A stretch of DNA of 22,178 nt from an uncultured Lysobacteraceae bacterium (GTDB taxonomy: Bacteria > Pseudomonadota > Gammaproteobacteria > Xanthomonadales > Xanthomonadaceae), in contig CAMLSB010000016.1 in the NCBI GenBank assembly GCA_946482565.1, positions 1-22,178 on the forward strand. The letters are read 5' to 3'. A program made the translations under genes and the position numbers. This document shows positions 8,479 to 16,910 of this stretch, in pieces (position 1 is the first letter of the stretch; each line of letters begins with the position of its first letter). A model generated the notes under the pieces. The model was given only the letters and a program-made list of their open reading frames with translations. It was not told the DNA's origin and searched no databases.

Positions 8479-9524
8479 GCCGCGTCGCAGGCCGCGCAGA
8501 TGCGGCGTACTTCGTAACCGTCCGCGCGCAGCCGCTCGACCAGGCCATCGGGACCCAGGAGATGCAGCGACCCGACCACGACCAGCGTGTCGTCGTCGCC
8601 CGGCGCCCGCAAGCGCTGCTCGATCACCGGCAGCCACGCGTTGTTGCGCGCAACGTCGATGCGCTGGTAGAGGCGTGGATAGTCGCGCTGCAATTCGCCA
8701 CCGAGCTTCGCCCACATCCCGTCGACATCGCCTGCGCGCCATTGCGCATGCAGGATCGCGTTGTCGTCGTTGCCCGGCATCGCGTCGGAGAGCGCCTCGT
8801 CGAGGAACTGCAGCTGCTCGGCGCGATCCATGCCGTCGAGGAACGCGATCTGCTGGTCGCCGGTCTCGAAGCCATCGGCGCGCTTGCCCGCGGCGACGGC
8901 CGCCGTGGCGAAATGCCGGTCGAGGCCAAGCGCCGGGTCGAGGCCCGCGTCACTCATGCCGACGATGCCCACCACCAGTCCGGCGAACCACGGTTCGAAC
9001 AGTTGCAGGCCCTGGGCGGTGATGCCGCCGCCAGCCATGCGGGCGCCGTTGGCGCGCACCCAGTCGTCGAGCTTGCGCCGGGTCGCCTCGGGCAGCTCGC
9101 TGTCCAGGCGCGTGCCGTCGGTGCGCAGCGCTGCCTGTGCCATCCGCGCAGCGAGCGTCGGCGATTCCATTTCCGAAGGCGGCATCTCGAACAGCAGCGA
9201 TTCGGCATCGGCGAAGGCGGCGTCCACCTCGTTCGACAACGGGTAGTCATCCGGCGCGAGCAGGTGGAAGGAACCCAGCAAGTACACGACATGGCCCTCG
9301 CGCTCGGCCGCCCATAGCAGCGGCACCGGCGCGAGCCGCACTTCGGGGGCGATCGCGGGAACCGGGATCATCGCGGGCGAATCGCCCTGCGCTGCGGGCG
9401 CCGGCACGGGCGCGGCAACGGGGGCTGGCTCTGGCGTCGCCACCTGCGCATGCGCGGGCGGCGACCCCGCGACGAGGATGGCAGCGAGCATCAAGGCCGC
9501 GGGTGCGACGCCGGGCAACCTCAC
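8148..9524 (-). CDS. TraB/GumN family protein, with an unusual C-terminal extension
   Basis: GTG at 9524 overlaps the stop of the DUF1684 gene (GTGA). A Sec-type signal peptide ends near AHA (about residue 26), followed by an Ala/Pro-rich linker (about 30-60). The TraB/GumN domain shows both hallmark motifs: GSFH (G84-H87 in YLLGSFHLL) near its start and [10 protein letters not shown] (H321) near its end. The family is related to the erythromycin-esterase-like/TIKI fold and includes putative metalloproteases; activity here is unknown. Homologues normally end shortly after GYEVRRIC, about residue 340. Here no stop occurs until TAG at 8148-8150. That adds about 110 Ser/Thr/Pro/Gln-rich residues read antisense to rnfB. 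The domain call is firm; the end at 8148 is what the frame shows. Confidence 0.8.
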   Translation of the reverse strand: MRLPGVAPAALMLAAILVAGSPPAHAQVATPEPAPVAAPVPAPAAQGDSPAMIPVPAIAPEVRLAPVPLLWAAEREGHVVYLLGSFHLLAPDDYPLSNEVDAAFADAESLLFEMPPSEMESPTLAARMAQAALRTDGTRLDSELPEATRRKLDDWVRANGARMAGGGITAQGLQLFEPWFAGLVVGIVGMSDAGLDPALGLDRHFATAAVAAGKRADGFETGDQQIAFLDGMDRAEQLQFLDEALSDAMPGNDDNAILHAQWRAGDVDGMWAKLGGELQRDYPRLYQRIDVARNNAWLPVIEQRLRAPGDDDTLVVVGSLHLLGPDGLVERLRADGYEVRRICAACDAAQAPDGTSTMQSTGHAGTHSSQPVQSGSTTACMSLAPPAIASTGQAWMHLVQPMQSSSTTSATWAGLCSPRARSKGIAATPSTRARPRAPASPPGGQRSGPASPRAMASA

Positions 9525-10474
9525 GGATGTGGCTTCCGGTACGACTTCTCGCCGGCCTCGACCGCCAGGTCGAGCCGGTTCTCCGGCGGCGGCAGCGGGC
9601 AGGTCGCGAACGAAGTGAATGCGCACGGCGGGTTGTAGGCCTGGTTGAAATCGATGTCGACGCGACCCTGCGCGTCCGGCTTCGGCGCGTCGATGAAGCG
9701 GCCGGCGCCGTAGCTGCCGTGGCCGTTGGTGCGGTCGGCGAACACGAGGAACAGCGTCCCCTCGCCTTCGTCCAGCGCTTCGATGCGATGCGTCTTGCCG
9801 CCGCGCTCGAACTCGAGCACGCCCGGGTTTGGCACCTGCTCGACGCTGCCGATGATGTTGGCGATCGCGATGGTCGTGCCCGGCGGATGCGGAATGAAGC
9901 GCGAGGACACGCGCCACGACGCGTCGGCGGGCCAGTAATCGAGGCCCGCGAAACCGGTGCGGCTGGGCGCGTCGGCATGCCGCACGCGCAGCGCGAGCCG
10001 GCCCGAACGCTCGATGACCGTGGCGACGCCCTTGCCGCCGTCGAAGCCGATGACGCTCGGCCCTGTTTCCGCCGCGTCCGTGCGCAAGGCTTGCGGCGAC
10101 GCGAACGGCGCGCCGTCCAGGGTCAGCGCGACGCCGTTCGCGGGTTCGAAGCGCACGCCGTCGCTCGAGGCGCGCAGGACGCCCAGGTGCGCGGGCCCCA
10201 TCGCGAGGCGGATGCCGTTGTCCGCCGCGCTGCCCACGGCGTGCGTGCCGGGATCGACCCAGTGCAGCCCGATGAGGCTCGCCCAGCCATCCGGCGCGAC
10301 GAGGCGCTGCAGGCGGGCATCGCGCCATGCCTGCTCCTGTCGCGCGAACGCCGCGGCATCGGCCGGCTTCGCGGCGGCAGGCGCCGCGGGCGGCGTGCCA
10401 GCGGCATCGCGCCGGCAGGCGACCAGCAGCGCGATCGCGCCACACACGGACAACACCACGAACCATCGCATCAT
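9521..10474 (-). CDS. DUF1684 domain lipoprotein
   Basis: 317 residues. The signal peptide ends LLVAC (lipobox cysteine C20), so it is a lipoprotein. The remainder is a full-length DUF1684 domain. Family marks include WASLIGLHWVDPG, the central SGRLALRVRHAD..F.GLDYWP block, and the closing RVDIDFNQAYNPPCAF...CPLPPPENRL, whose conserved asparagine, cysteine and proline positions are intact. Function is not known. The paired ATG codons at 10472-10474 and 10469-10471 come 2 bases after the mutL stop. A GGGGG stretch inside the mutL end serves as the ribosome binding site, so it is coupled to mutL. Its own stop overlaps the GTG of the GumN-family gene. Confidence 0.88.
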   Translation of the reverse strand: MMRWFVVLSVCGAIALLVACRRDAAGTPPAAPAAAKPADAAAFARQEQAWRDARLQRLVAPDGWASLIGLHWVDPGTHAVGSAADNGIRLAMGPAHLGVLRASSDGVRFEPANGVALTLDGAPFASPQALRTDAAETGPSVIGFDGGKGVATVIERSGRLALRVRHADAPSRTGFAGLDYWPADASWRVSSRFIPHPPGTTIAIANIIGSVEQVPNPGVLEFERGGKTHRIEALDEGEGTLFLVFADRTNGHGSYGAGRFIDAPKPDAQGRVDIDFNQAYNPPCAFTSFATCPLPPPENRLDLAVEAGEKSYRKPHP

Positions 10475-10476
10475 CT

Positions 10477-12375
10477 TCAACGCCCCCGCAGGAACCATCG
10501 GTCGATTTCGGCAAGCCCGAAGCGCGCCCAGGTGGGCCGGCCGTGGTTGCACTGGCCGGAACGCTCGGTGATTTCCATCTCGCGCAGGAGCGCGTCCATC
10601 TCCGGCAGCGTCAGTCGCCGGTTCGCGCGCAGCGCACCATGGCAGGCCATCGTCGCCAGCAGTTCGTCGCGCTGCTCGGCGACGCGGCGGCTCGCGCCGT
10701 GTTCGCGCAGGTCCGCGAGCACGTCACGCAGCAGCGCCGCGGTATCGCCGTCGGCGAGCAAGGCGGGCACCGCGCGCAACAGCAGCGACTGCGGGCCGGC
10801 GCGGGAGGCTTCGAAGCCGAGTTCGCCAAGCGTCGCCGATTCGCGTTCCGCGAGTTCGGCCTCGCGCTCCGACACCGCCACCTGCTGCGGCACCAGCAAG
10901 GGCTGGCTGCGCATGCCGGCGCTGTCGTGCGCGGCCTTCAGCTTCTCGTAGCCGATGCGCTCGTGCGCGGCGTGCATGTCCACGACCACCAGGCCTTCCG
11001 CGGTCTCGGCGAGGATGTAGATGCCATGCAACTGCGCCAGCGCGCGGCCCAGCGGCGGCAGCGTGGCGTCACCGGAAGACGGTAGCGGCGGATGCGGATG
11101 GAGATGCGCATGCGAATGGCCATGGGCGTGCGCGTGGCCCTGGACGCCCGGGCCCACTCCCGGCTCGGGCGTCGCCGCGTCGGCCGCACTCGCGCCATAC
11201 AGCGCCGCGTAGCCGGCGCGCGCATCGTCGACCTGCAAGGCCAGCCGCGATTGCGGCATCGCCCAGCGCGCATGCGCATGGGCGCGCGCGCCACCGGCGT
11301 CGCCGGGCCTCGCGGCGCCCGCCGCGGCCATCGACGCATCGGCGTCCGCGGCGACGCCCGCGCGGGTCGTCGCCAGCGCTTCCTGCAGCGTGCGATACAC
11401 GAAGTCGTGCACCAGCCGCGATTCGCGGAACCGCACCTCGTGCTTCGCCGGATGGACGTTCACGTCCACCGCGCGCGAATCGGTTTCGAGGAACAGCACG
11501 AACGCGGGATGGCGGCCATGGAACAGCACGTCGCTGTACGCCTGCCGGATCGCGTGCGCGACGTTGCGGTCGCGCACGCCGCGGCCGTTCACGTACAGGT
11601 ATTGCTGGTCGGTCGACGCGCGGTTGTACGCGGGGCGCCCGATCCAGCCATGCAGCCGCAGCCCGGCGCCCGCATGATCGACACGCAGGGCATTGGCCGC
11701 GAAGTCGCCGCCCAGCGTTTCCACCAGGCGCTCCGGCGTGGCCGTGCCGGCATCGGGCGCATCGCCCAGGTCGGCGCCGCGGTAGCGCCGCGATGCGCGG
11801 CCGTTGTGCGACACGCGCAATTCCACGTCGGGCCGCGCGAGCGCGAGCGAGCGCAGCCACTCTTCCACGTGCGACAGCTCGGTGCGCTCGGCGCGCAGGA
11901 ACTTGCGCCGCGCCGGCACGTTGTAGAACAGGTCGCGGACCTCGACGGTGGTGCCCCGTGGATGTTGCGCGGGCGCCACGTCGCCGACCTTGCCGCCTTC
12001 GACGCGCAAGGTCGCGCCGTGCGCGTCCTCGTCGCGCCGCGTCGACAGCACGAAGCGGCTCACCGAGGCGATCGACGGCAACGCTTCGCCGCGGAAGCCG
12101 AGCGTCGCCACCGCTTCCAGGTCGTCGAGCGAGGCGATCTTGCTGGTCGCGTGCCGCGACACCGCAAGCGGCAGGTCGGCGGCCGCGATGCCGGCGCCGT
12201 CGTCGCGGATGCGCACCAGCCGCACGCCGCCTTCCTCGAGATCGATGTCGATGCGCCTCGCGCCCGCGTCCAGCGCGTTCTCGACCAGTTCCTTCACGAC
12301 CGAGGCCGGTCGCTCGACGACTTCACCCGCCGCGATCTGGTTGATGAGGGTGTCGGGAAGTTGCCGGATCGTCAC
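10477..12375 (-). CDS. mutL: DNA mismatch repair protein MutL
   Basis: 632 residues from a GTG start. The N-terminal GHKL ATPase has [10 protein letters not shown] (29-38), DDGAGI, HATSKI and GFRGEAL. The C-terminal dimerisation domain carries the endonuclease motif DQHA(X)2E(X)4E as D466-M-H-A-A-H-E472-R-I-G-Y-E477, with ACH (C578, H579) and CNHGRP (C609-P614). That set is the metal site of nicking MutL proteins in bacteria without MutH. The linker holds an alternating His run at 414-428 (eight histidines in 15 residues). TATCAT ends 6 bases before the GTG, so a leaderless mRNA is possible. It follows amiC in the conserved tsaE-ami-mutL order. Confidence 0.97.
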   Translation of the reverse strand: MTIRQLPDTLINQIAAGEVVERPASVVKELVENALDAGARRIDIDLEEGGVRLVRIRDDGAGIAAADLPLAVSRHATSKIASLDDLEAVATLGFRGEALPSIASVSRFVLSTRRDEDAHGATLRVEGGKVGDVAPAQHPRGTTVEVRDLFYNVPARRKFLRAERTELSHVEEWLRSLALARPDVELRVSHNGRASRRYRGADLGDAPDAGTATPERLVETLGGDFAANALRVDHAGAGLRLHGWIGRPAYNRASTDQQYLYVNGRGVRDRNVAHAIRQAYSDVLFHGRHPAFVLFLETDSRAVDVNVHPAKHEVRFRESRLVHDFVYRTLQEALATTRAGVAADADASMAAAGAARPGDAGGARAHAHARWAMPQSRLALQVDDARAGYAALYGASAADAATPEPGVGPGVQGHAHAHGHSHAHLHPHPPLPSSGDATLPPLGRALAQLHGIYILAETAEGLVVVDMHAAHERIGYEKLKAAHDSAGMRSQPLLVPQQVAVSEREAELAERESATLGELGFEASRAGPQSLLLRAVPALLADGDTAALLRDVLADLREHGASRRVAEQRDELLATMACHGALRANRRLTLPEMDALLREMEITERSGQCNHGRPTWARFGLAEIDRWFLRGR

Positions 12376-12381
12376 CCGGCG

Positions 12382-12387
12382 ATGATA
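12382..12387 (-). promoter_or_regulatory. -10 box TATCAT of mutL, leaderless-type spacing
   Basis: TATCAT on the minus strand ends 6 bases before the GTG start of mutL, inside the 69-base amiC-mutL gap. The start site would fall on the start codon itself. It would allow mutL to be transcribed apart from nnrD-tsaE-amiC. Confidence 0.4.
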
Positions 12388-12444
12388 GCGGTTCGCAGCC
12401 CGGAATCGCGTCGGGCGCGACGCCGGGGCCAGCCTGTCGGGGCG

Positions 12445-13932
12445 TCAGGGCTGCCCGCCGCCGAAGCTCGCGCTCGCGCCGGCGCCGGCACTGGCGGCGC
12501 TGCGCCGCGCGTCGGCCTGCATCGCGTACAGCGTGCCCGGCGGCGGCTGCCGCGAGAAATAGCCGGTGACGCCATCGAGGATCGCATTCGCCAGCTGCTT
12601 CTGGTGCGCCGGATCGTTGAGCCGCGCTTCCTCGTCCGGATTCGAGATGAAGGCCGTCTCGACCAGCATCGACGGCACGTCCGGCGAACGCAGCACCACG
12701 AAATTGGCGCGTTCGACGTCGTTCTTGTGGGTCTTGCCCAGGCGCTTGAGCCCGGCCAGCACCTGCCCGGCCATGTCTTCGGAGGCCTTCATCGTGGCGC
12801 TTTGCGACAGGTCGAGCAGCACGGACGCGAGCGTGTCGCTCTTGTCCTGCAGCTTCAGGCCACCCACGAGATCGGCGGCGTTTTCCTGGTCCGCCAGCCA
12901 GCGCGCGGCCTGCGACGACGCGCCGCGCTGCGACAGCACGAACACCGAGGAGCCGCGCGCGGTCGGGCTGGTGAAGGCATCCGCGTGGATCGACACGAAC
13001 AGATCGGCCTTGTGCTGGCGCGCGAGCTGGTAGCGCCGCGCGAGCGGGATGAAGTAGTCGCTGTCGCGGGTCAGGTAGGCCTTCAAACCCGGCGTCGCAT
13101 CGACCTGCCGCGCGAGCTCGAGCGCGATCTTGAGGGTGAGGTCTTTCTCGCGGCTGCCGTTGGCACCGCGCGCACCGGGATCCTGGCCGCCGTGGCCGGC
13201 ATCGATCGCGATGACGAGCGGCCGCAGGCCAGCGCGGCGCGCGATGTCCTCGACGGTCTTGACCGGCGCCTGCGCGCCGGGGACGACGGCGGGCGGCGTT
13301 GCCGCCTGCGGAGCAGTGGCCTGCGCCCGCAGCGGCTGTGGTTGCGTGGAAGCCGGCTGGTTCGCGACCTGCGCCGGAACGACGCTGGCCGCATTCGGGC
13401 CGCCGGCGGGAGCCGCGCCCGCGCCTGCGGTCAGGATCGCCATCGGATCGGGCTGCGGCCGCGCCGGCGTCGAAGCCGGGCCCGTTTCCGCGACGCTGCC
13501 GACGGGCCGGCTGGCGACCGGCGCGGACTCGTCGCCCGGCCACTCCACGACCAGGCGCGTGCCGCCCGGCCCCTGCTCGAGGCGCGGCTGCAGGGCCGCG
13601 ACCTTGTCGCCCAGGTCGAAGACGATGCGGGTGGTGCCCGGCACCGGGTGGCCGGTGCGCACACCGCGGACCACGCCCGCGGCGGCGGGCAACCGCAGGC
13701 CGCGCACGGCATCGACACCGGAGAGGTCCACCACGAGGCGGTCCGGGCCGGCGAGCGGGATCAGCTGGTAGCGGACGGGGCCGTCGAGCTGCAGTTCGGC
13801 CCGGGTCCCGGTGGCGTTGGTGCTGACACGCACGGCGCGCAGCTCCGCCGCGTGGGCAAGGTTCCAGCACACCCCGGCCAGCAAGGCCAGGGCGAGCAAC
13901 ATCTGCTGGATGGAAGCCCCCTTCGCGCGCAT
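12445..13932 (-). CDS. amiC: N-acetylmuramoyl-L-alanine amidase (AmiC type)
   Basis: 495 residues from the ATG at 13932. A signal peptide ends in AHA. An AMIN domain (about 30-125) targets peptidoglycan or the septum. A long Ala/Pro/Gln linker (about 130-225) follows, then an Amidase_3 domain (about 240-465). Zinc ligands H247 (DAGHGGQDPGA), E262 (REKDL) and H316 (SIHADA) and the catalytic E425 (VETAFISNP) are all present. It cleaves the bond between MurNAc and the stem peptide in daughter-cell separation and is probably activated by EnvC/NlpD-type proteins. A TTG at 13944 in the same frame, just after GGTGAT, is an alternative start adding 4 residues. Between tsaE and mutL, as in enterobacterial tsaE-amiB-mutL. 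Confidence 0.95.
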   Translation of the reverse strand: MRAKGASIQQMLLALALLAGVCWNLAHAAELRAVRVSTNATGTRAELQLDGPVRYQLIPLAGPDRLVVDLSGVDAVRGLRLPAAAGVVRGVRTGHPVPGTTRIVFDLGDKVAALQPRLEQGPGGTRLVVEWPGDESAPVASRPVGSVAETGPASTPARPQPDPMAILTAGAGAAPAGGPNAASVVPAQVANQPASTQPQPLRAQATAPQAATPPAVVPGAQAPVKTVEDIARRAGLRPLVIAIDAGHGGQDPGARGANGSREKDLTLKIALELARQVDATPGLKAYLTRDSDYFIPLARRYQLARQHKADLFVSIHADAFTSPTARGSSVFVLSQRGASSQAARWLADQENAADLVGGLKLQDKSDTLASVLLDLSQSATMKASEDMAGQVLAGLKRLGKTHKNDVERANFVVLRSPDVPSMLVETAFISNPDEEARLNDPAHQKQLANAILDGVTGYFSRQPPPGTLYAMQADARRSAASAGAGASASFGGGQP

Positions 13933-13983
13933 GGCTGGATTCAATCACCGATCGCGGCGATTTGCAAGCCACTTTTTCCTTAC

Positions 13984-14502
13984 TTATCCGAGGCCTGGCG
14001 CGACTTCTTCCGGTCCCCATACAGGAAGGTCCCGCAACTGCCCGGCCAGGCGTCCCAGCCAGGCCTGCCCGATCGCCGACAGCGGGACCAGGGCCGACCG
14101 CCGGCCGGCCCCATCCACGGCCAGCCGGACCTCCAGGTCGGCCGGGGGCAAGGCGCCCCGTCCGCGCTCAGGCCACTCGACCAGCCACAGGGTCGCGCCG
14201 GCATCGTCCAGGCCAAGGAAATCGAGTTCGCGCGCATCGCCGATGCGATAGAGATCCAGATGCAATCCCTTCCCGCCGGCAGGCAGCGGGTAGTGTTCGA
14301 CGAGCGTGTAGGTCGGGCTGCGGATCGCGCCTTCGACGCCGAGCGCGCGCAACCACGCACGTGCGAGCGTCGACTTTCCGGCGCCGAGATCGCCGTGCAA
14401 AAGCACGACCGCCTGCACGGGCTGCGTCGCGGCGAGTGCAGCGCCCAGGCGCGCGGTCGCATCGGCGTCGGGCAGCACGCACTCCAGCGCAGTGGTGGTC
14501 AT
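13984..14502 (-). CDS. tsaE: tRNA threonylcarbamoyladenosine biosynthesis ATPase TsaE
   Basis: 172 residues, slightly longer than usual. TsaE is the ATPase of the TsaB-TsaD-TsaE complex that makes t6A37 in ANN-decoding tRNAs. Walker A is GDLGAGKST (37-45). The family motifs SPTYTLVEHY (62-71), HLDLYRIGDARELDFLG (81-97) and LVEWPERG follow. The ATG at 14502 overlaps the nnrD stop as ATGA and has GGGGAG 8-13 bases upstream within nnrD. An in-frame ATG at 14541 is unlikely because it lacks that site. The C-terminal part (about 125-172) is Gly/Ala/Leu-rich and less conserved. Gene order nnr-tsaE-ami-mutL supports the call. Confidence 0.95.
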   Translation of the reverse strand: MTTTALECVLPDADATARLGAALAATQPVQAVVLLHGDLGAGKSTLARAWLRALGVEGAIRSPTYTLVEHYPLPAGGKGLHLDLYRIGDARELDFLGLDDAGATLWLVEWPERGRGALPPADLEVRLAVDGAGRRSALVPLSAIGQAWLGRLAGQLRDLPVWGPEEVAPGLG

Positions 14503-15335
14503 GCGCTTGCTCCCCGTGGATTCGCGCAACGATGCAGCCACGGCAACAAGTCCGATGGCAGCAAGCCGCGCATGCCGTCTTCGCGCGCGGCGAGATCACC
14601 GGCATGCGCATGCAGCAGCGCGCCGCACGACGCGGCATCGAATGCATCGAGCCCTTGTGCGCGCAACGCCGCGATCACGCCGGTGAGCAGGTCGCCCATG
14701 CCACCGGTCGCCATGCCGGGATTGCCGGCTGCAACGACGCGCGGAATGCGACCGGGCGCGGCGACGATCGTGCCCGCGCCCTTCAGCACGACCACGGCGC
14801 CATAGCGCTGCACGAGTGCAAGTGCAGCCGCATTGCGGTCGCCCTGCACGGAGGCGATGTCGCTGTCGAGGAGTCGCGCCGCCTCGCCCGGATGCGGCGT
14901 CAGGATCGTGCCGGCCGGCAATGCGCGCGGCGCCGCGGCGAGCAGGTTGAGCGCGTCCGCATCGAGCACCAGCGGCTTCGACGCTGCCAGCGCGGCCGCA
15001 AGCATCGCGCGGCCCCACCCGCCCTGCCCCAGCCCCGGACCGATCGCGATCATGCTGGCGCGCGCGAACAATGGCGCGAGCGCATCCGCCGATTCGACCG
15101 CATGCGCCATTGCTTCCGGCTGCCGCGCAAGCAGGGCCGGCACGTGCGCGGCACGCGTCGCCACGCTCGCCAGCCCCGCGCCCGTGCGCAGCGCCGCCTG
15201 CGCGCAAAGCACGATTGCGCCGCCGCTGCCATGGTCGCCGCCGATGCACAGCACATGGCCGTTGGCGCCCTTGTGGCTGTCGCGCGGGCGCGGCGGGAGC
15301 CACGCGGGCAGTGCGTCCGGGCCGATGGTTTCCAT
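14499..15335 (-). CDS. nnrD: ADP-dependent NAD(P)H-hydrate dehydratase, stand-alone
   Basis: 278 residues with only the ribokinase-like dehydratase domain, which repairs hydrated NAD(P)H (NADHX/NADPHX) using ADP. Diagnostic motifs are NGHVLCIGGDHGSGGA near the start, IGPGLGQ, TPHPGEAARLL, and GNPGMATGGMGDLLTG with the catalytic Asp. In many bacteria this domain is fused behind an NnrE (YjeF_N) epimerase domain; none is encoded in frame upstream, because the start lies only 22 bases from the divergent queG. TAGAAT ends 6 bases before the ATG, so the message is probably leaderless. The stop overlaps the tsaE start (ATGA). The ATG choice is supported by the normal N-terminal length for single-domain NnrD. 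Confidence 0.93.
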   Translation of the reverse strand: METIGPDALPAWLPPRPRDSHKGANGHVLCIGGDHGSGGAIVLCAQAALRTGAGLASVATRAAHVPALLARQPEAMAHAVESADALAPLFARASMIAIGPGLGQGGWGRAMLAAALAASKPLVLDADALNLLAAAPRALPAGTILTPHPGEAARLLDSDIASVQGDRNAAALALVQRYGAVVVLKGAGTIVAAPGRIPRVVAAGNPGMATGGMGDLLTGVIAALRAQGLDAFDAASCGALLHAHAGDLAAREDGMRGLLPSDLLPWLHRCANPRGASA

Positions 15336-15341
15336 CGCGCG

Positions 15342-15347
15342 ATTCTA
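15342..15347 (-). promoter_or_regulatory. -10 box TAGAAT of nnrD, leaderless-type spacing
   Basis: TAGAAT on the minus strand ends 6 bases before the nnrD ATG and overlaps the divergent queG -10 by 2 bases. Any -35 element would have to lie inside the queG coding start. Confidence 0.5.
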
Positions 15348-15351
15348 TACT
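15346..15351 (+). promoter_or_regulatory. -10 box TATACT of queG, leaderless-type spacing
   Basis: TATACT ends 6 bases before the queG GTG at 15358. It overlaps the nnrD -10 on the other strand. Any -35 element would have to lie inside the nnrD coding start. Confidence 0.5.
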
Positions 15352-15357
15352 TGCACC

Positions 15358-16452
15358 GTGCATGCCCCCACTCCCGATGCCTCCGGCGCGCCCGTGCCGC
15401 GAACGCTGCCCGACCCGGCGGCGATCGCCGCGCGGCTGAAGGCGCTGGCGTTCGATGCCGGATTCCAGCGCTGCGGGATCAGCGGCGTGGATCTCGGCGC
15501 GGACGAGGCGCACCTGCGCGACTGGCTCGCGCAGGGCCTGTACGGATCGATGGACTGGATGGCACGCCACGGCGACATGCGCGCGCGGCCGCCGGAACTC
15601 GTGCCCGGCACCGTACGCGTGCTGTCGGTCGGCCTCGACTACGGCCGCGACGCCGATGAGGCCTGGGCGAACCTGCGCGACGGCGAGCGCGCCTACGTCG
15701 CCCGCTACGCGCTGGGCCGCGACTACCACAAGCTGATGCGGCAACGCCTGCAACGCCTCGCCGATGCGGTCGCGGCGGAGATCGGCCCGTTCGGCCATCG
15801 CGTGTTCGTCGATTCGGCGCCCGTGCTCGAACGCGCGCTTGCGCGCGACGCGGGCCTGGGCTGGATCGGCAAGCACACCTGCCTGATCGACAGCGACGGC
15901 GGCAGCTGGTTCTTCCTCGGCGAGATCTACCTCGACCTGCCGCTGCCGGTGGACCCGCCGGCGAGCGCGCACTGCGGCACCTGCACGCGCTGCATCGACG
16001 TCTGCCCGACGCAGGCGATCGTCGCGCCCTACCGCCTCGATGCGCGCCGTTGCATTGCCTACCTCACGATCGAGCACGAAGGCGCGATCGACGAGGAATT
16101 GCGGCCGTTGATCGGCAACCGCATCTTCGGCTGCGACGACTGCCAGCTCGTGTGCCCCTGGAACAAGTTCGCGCGGCGCAGCGATGAACCGGATTTCCGC
16201 GTGCGCAACCACCTCGACCAGGCATCGCTGGCCGAACTGTTCGCGTGGACCGAAGAGGAATTCCTGCAGCGCAGCGAAGGCAGCGCGATCAGGCGCAGCG
16301 GCTACCAGCGATGGCTGCGCAACATCGCGATCGCGCTGGGCAACGCGCCCTCGACGCCGGGAACGCTGGCGGCGCTGGAATCACGCCGCGACTGCGACGA
16401 CCCCCTGGTGCGCGAGCACGTCGCCTGGGCGATTGCGCGACATGCGCGATAG
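15358..16452 (+). CDS. queG: Epoxyqueuosine reductase QueG
   Basis: 364 residues from a GTG start. QueG uses cobalamin and two [4Fe-4S] clusters to reduce epoxyqueuosine to queuosine at position 34 of GUN-anticodon tRNAs. Seen in order: DUF1730-type N-terminal domain with YGSMDWM and VLSVGLDYG; the catalytic aspartate region VDSAPVLERALA; GLGWIGKHTCLI; ferredoxin motifs CGTCTRCIDVCPT and GCDDCQLVCPWN; and a C-terminal HEAT-like repeat ending in REHVAWAIARHA. No in-frame ATG occurs in the first part, and GTG 15358 is placed 6 bases after TATACT. It is divergent from nnrD and converges on panD with a 3-base gap. The queG | nnr-tsaE-ami-mutL layout matches other gammaproteobacteria. Confidence 0.96.
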   Translation: MHAPTPDASGAPVPRTLPDPAAIAARLKALAFDAGFQRCGISGVDLGADEAHLRDWLAQGLYGSMDWMARHGDMRARPPELVPGTVRVLSVGLDYGRDADEAWANLRDGERAYVARYALGRDYHKLMRQRLQRLADAVAAEIGPFGHRVFVDSAPVLERALARDAGLGWIGKHTCLIDSDGGSWFFLGEIYLDLPLPVDPPASAHCGTCTRCIDVCPTQAIVAPYRLDARRCIAYLTIEHEGAIDEELRPLIGNRIFGCDDCQLVCPWNKFARRSDEPDFRVRNHLDQASLAELFAWTEEEFLQRSEGSAIRRSGYQRWLRNIAIALGNAPSTPGTLAALESRRDCDDPLVREHVAWAIARHAR

Positions 16453-16471
16453 GCGCTACGCCGCTTGCGCG
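16443..16471. terminator. Hairpin between convergent queG and panD
   Basis: GGCG-CTA-CGCC (16452-16462) forms the tip; after a 2x2 internal loop, GCGCGA (16444-16449) pairs with TTGCGC (16465-16470). The CTA triloop is exactly the panD stop codon read on the other strand, and the queG stop overlaps the stem. There is no T-run. A joint terminator is inferred. Confidence 0.4.
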
Positions 16472-16836
16472 GGGATCGAATCGTTGGTGTGGGTCAGCGC
16501 GTTCTGGCGATCCACGTACACCAGCGTCGGCTTGTACTTCGCGGCTTCGGCTTCTTCCATCGCGCCGTACGCGCAGATGATCACGAGGTCGCCCGGCTGC
16601 GCGCGGTGCGCGGCGGCGCCGTTCACCGAGATGATGCCGCTGCCTTCCTCGGCGCGGATCGCATAGGTCACGAAGCGCTGGCCGTTGTTGACGTTGAAGA
16701 TGTGGACCTGTTCGTACTCGCGGATGCCGGAGATGTCGAGCAGGCGCCCGTCGATCGCGCAGGAGCCTTCGTAGTGCAGCTCCGCGTGGGTGACGGTGGC
16801 GCGGTGGATCTTGGCCTTGAGCAGGGTCAGTTGCAT
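16456..16836 (-). CDS. panD: Aspartate 1-decarboxylase proenzyme
   Basis: 126 residues, exactly the usual length. PanD makes beta-alanine from L-aspartate for pantothenate synthesis. It is a self-processing pyruvoyl enzyme: the cleavage site G24-S25 in YEGSCAID is intact, and the N-terminal block [16 protein letters not shown] with K9 is typical. The proton-relay region (R54-Y58 type) [26 protein letters not shown] is present. The ATG at 16836 matches the family start; an in-frame ATG 10 codons upstream adds unmatched residues. The Shine-Dalgarno is weak. It lies 74 bases after panC; a TAGACT in that gap (16882-16887, minus) may be its own -10. Confidence 0.97.
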   Translation of the reverse strand: MQLTLLKAKIHRATVTHAELHYEGSCAIDGRLLDISGIREYEQVHIFNVNNGQRFVTYAIRAEEGSGIISVNGAAAHRAQPGDLVIICAYGAMEEAEAAKYKPTLVYVDRQNALTHTNDSIPAQAA

Positions 16837-16910
16837 GGGGTTATTCGTCCGCTCCGCCCGCGGCAACGGGCGCCAGGGCCCAGTCTAGCGCTTTTTGCGG
16901 CAGTGCAGCA

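Noticed and set aside
8460..8500. Possible terminator hairpin at the rnfB/gumN junction
   Set aside because: Only a 5-pair GCCTG/CAGGC stem with a 10-base loop was found, too weak to call.
11092..14805. A very long open frame on the plus strand (over 1200 codons) across mutL, amiC and tsaE
   Set aside because: It is antisense to three genes with intact active-site motifs, is Arg/Ala-rich without recognisable domains, and arises because stop codons are rare in high-GC antisense frames.
16837..16910. Possible regulatory element in the panC-panD gap
   Set aside because: A GGGCGCC/GGGCCC-rich patch and a TAGACT box are present but neither a clear hairpin nor a clear promoter could be supported beyond mention under panD.
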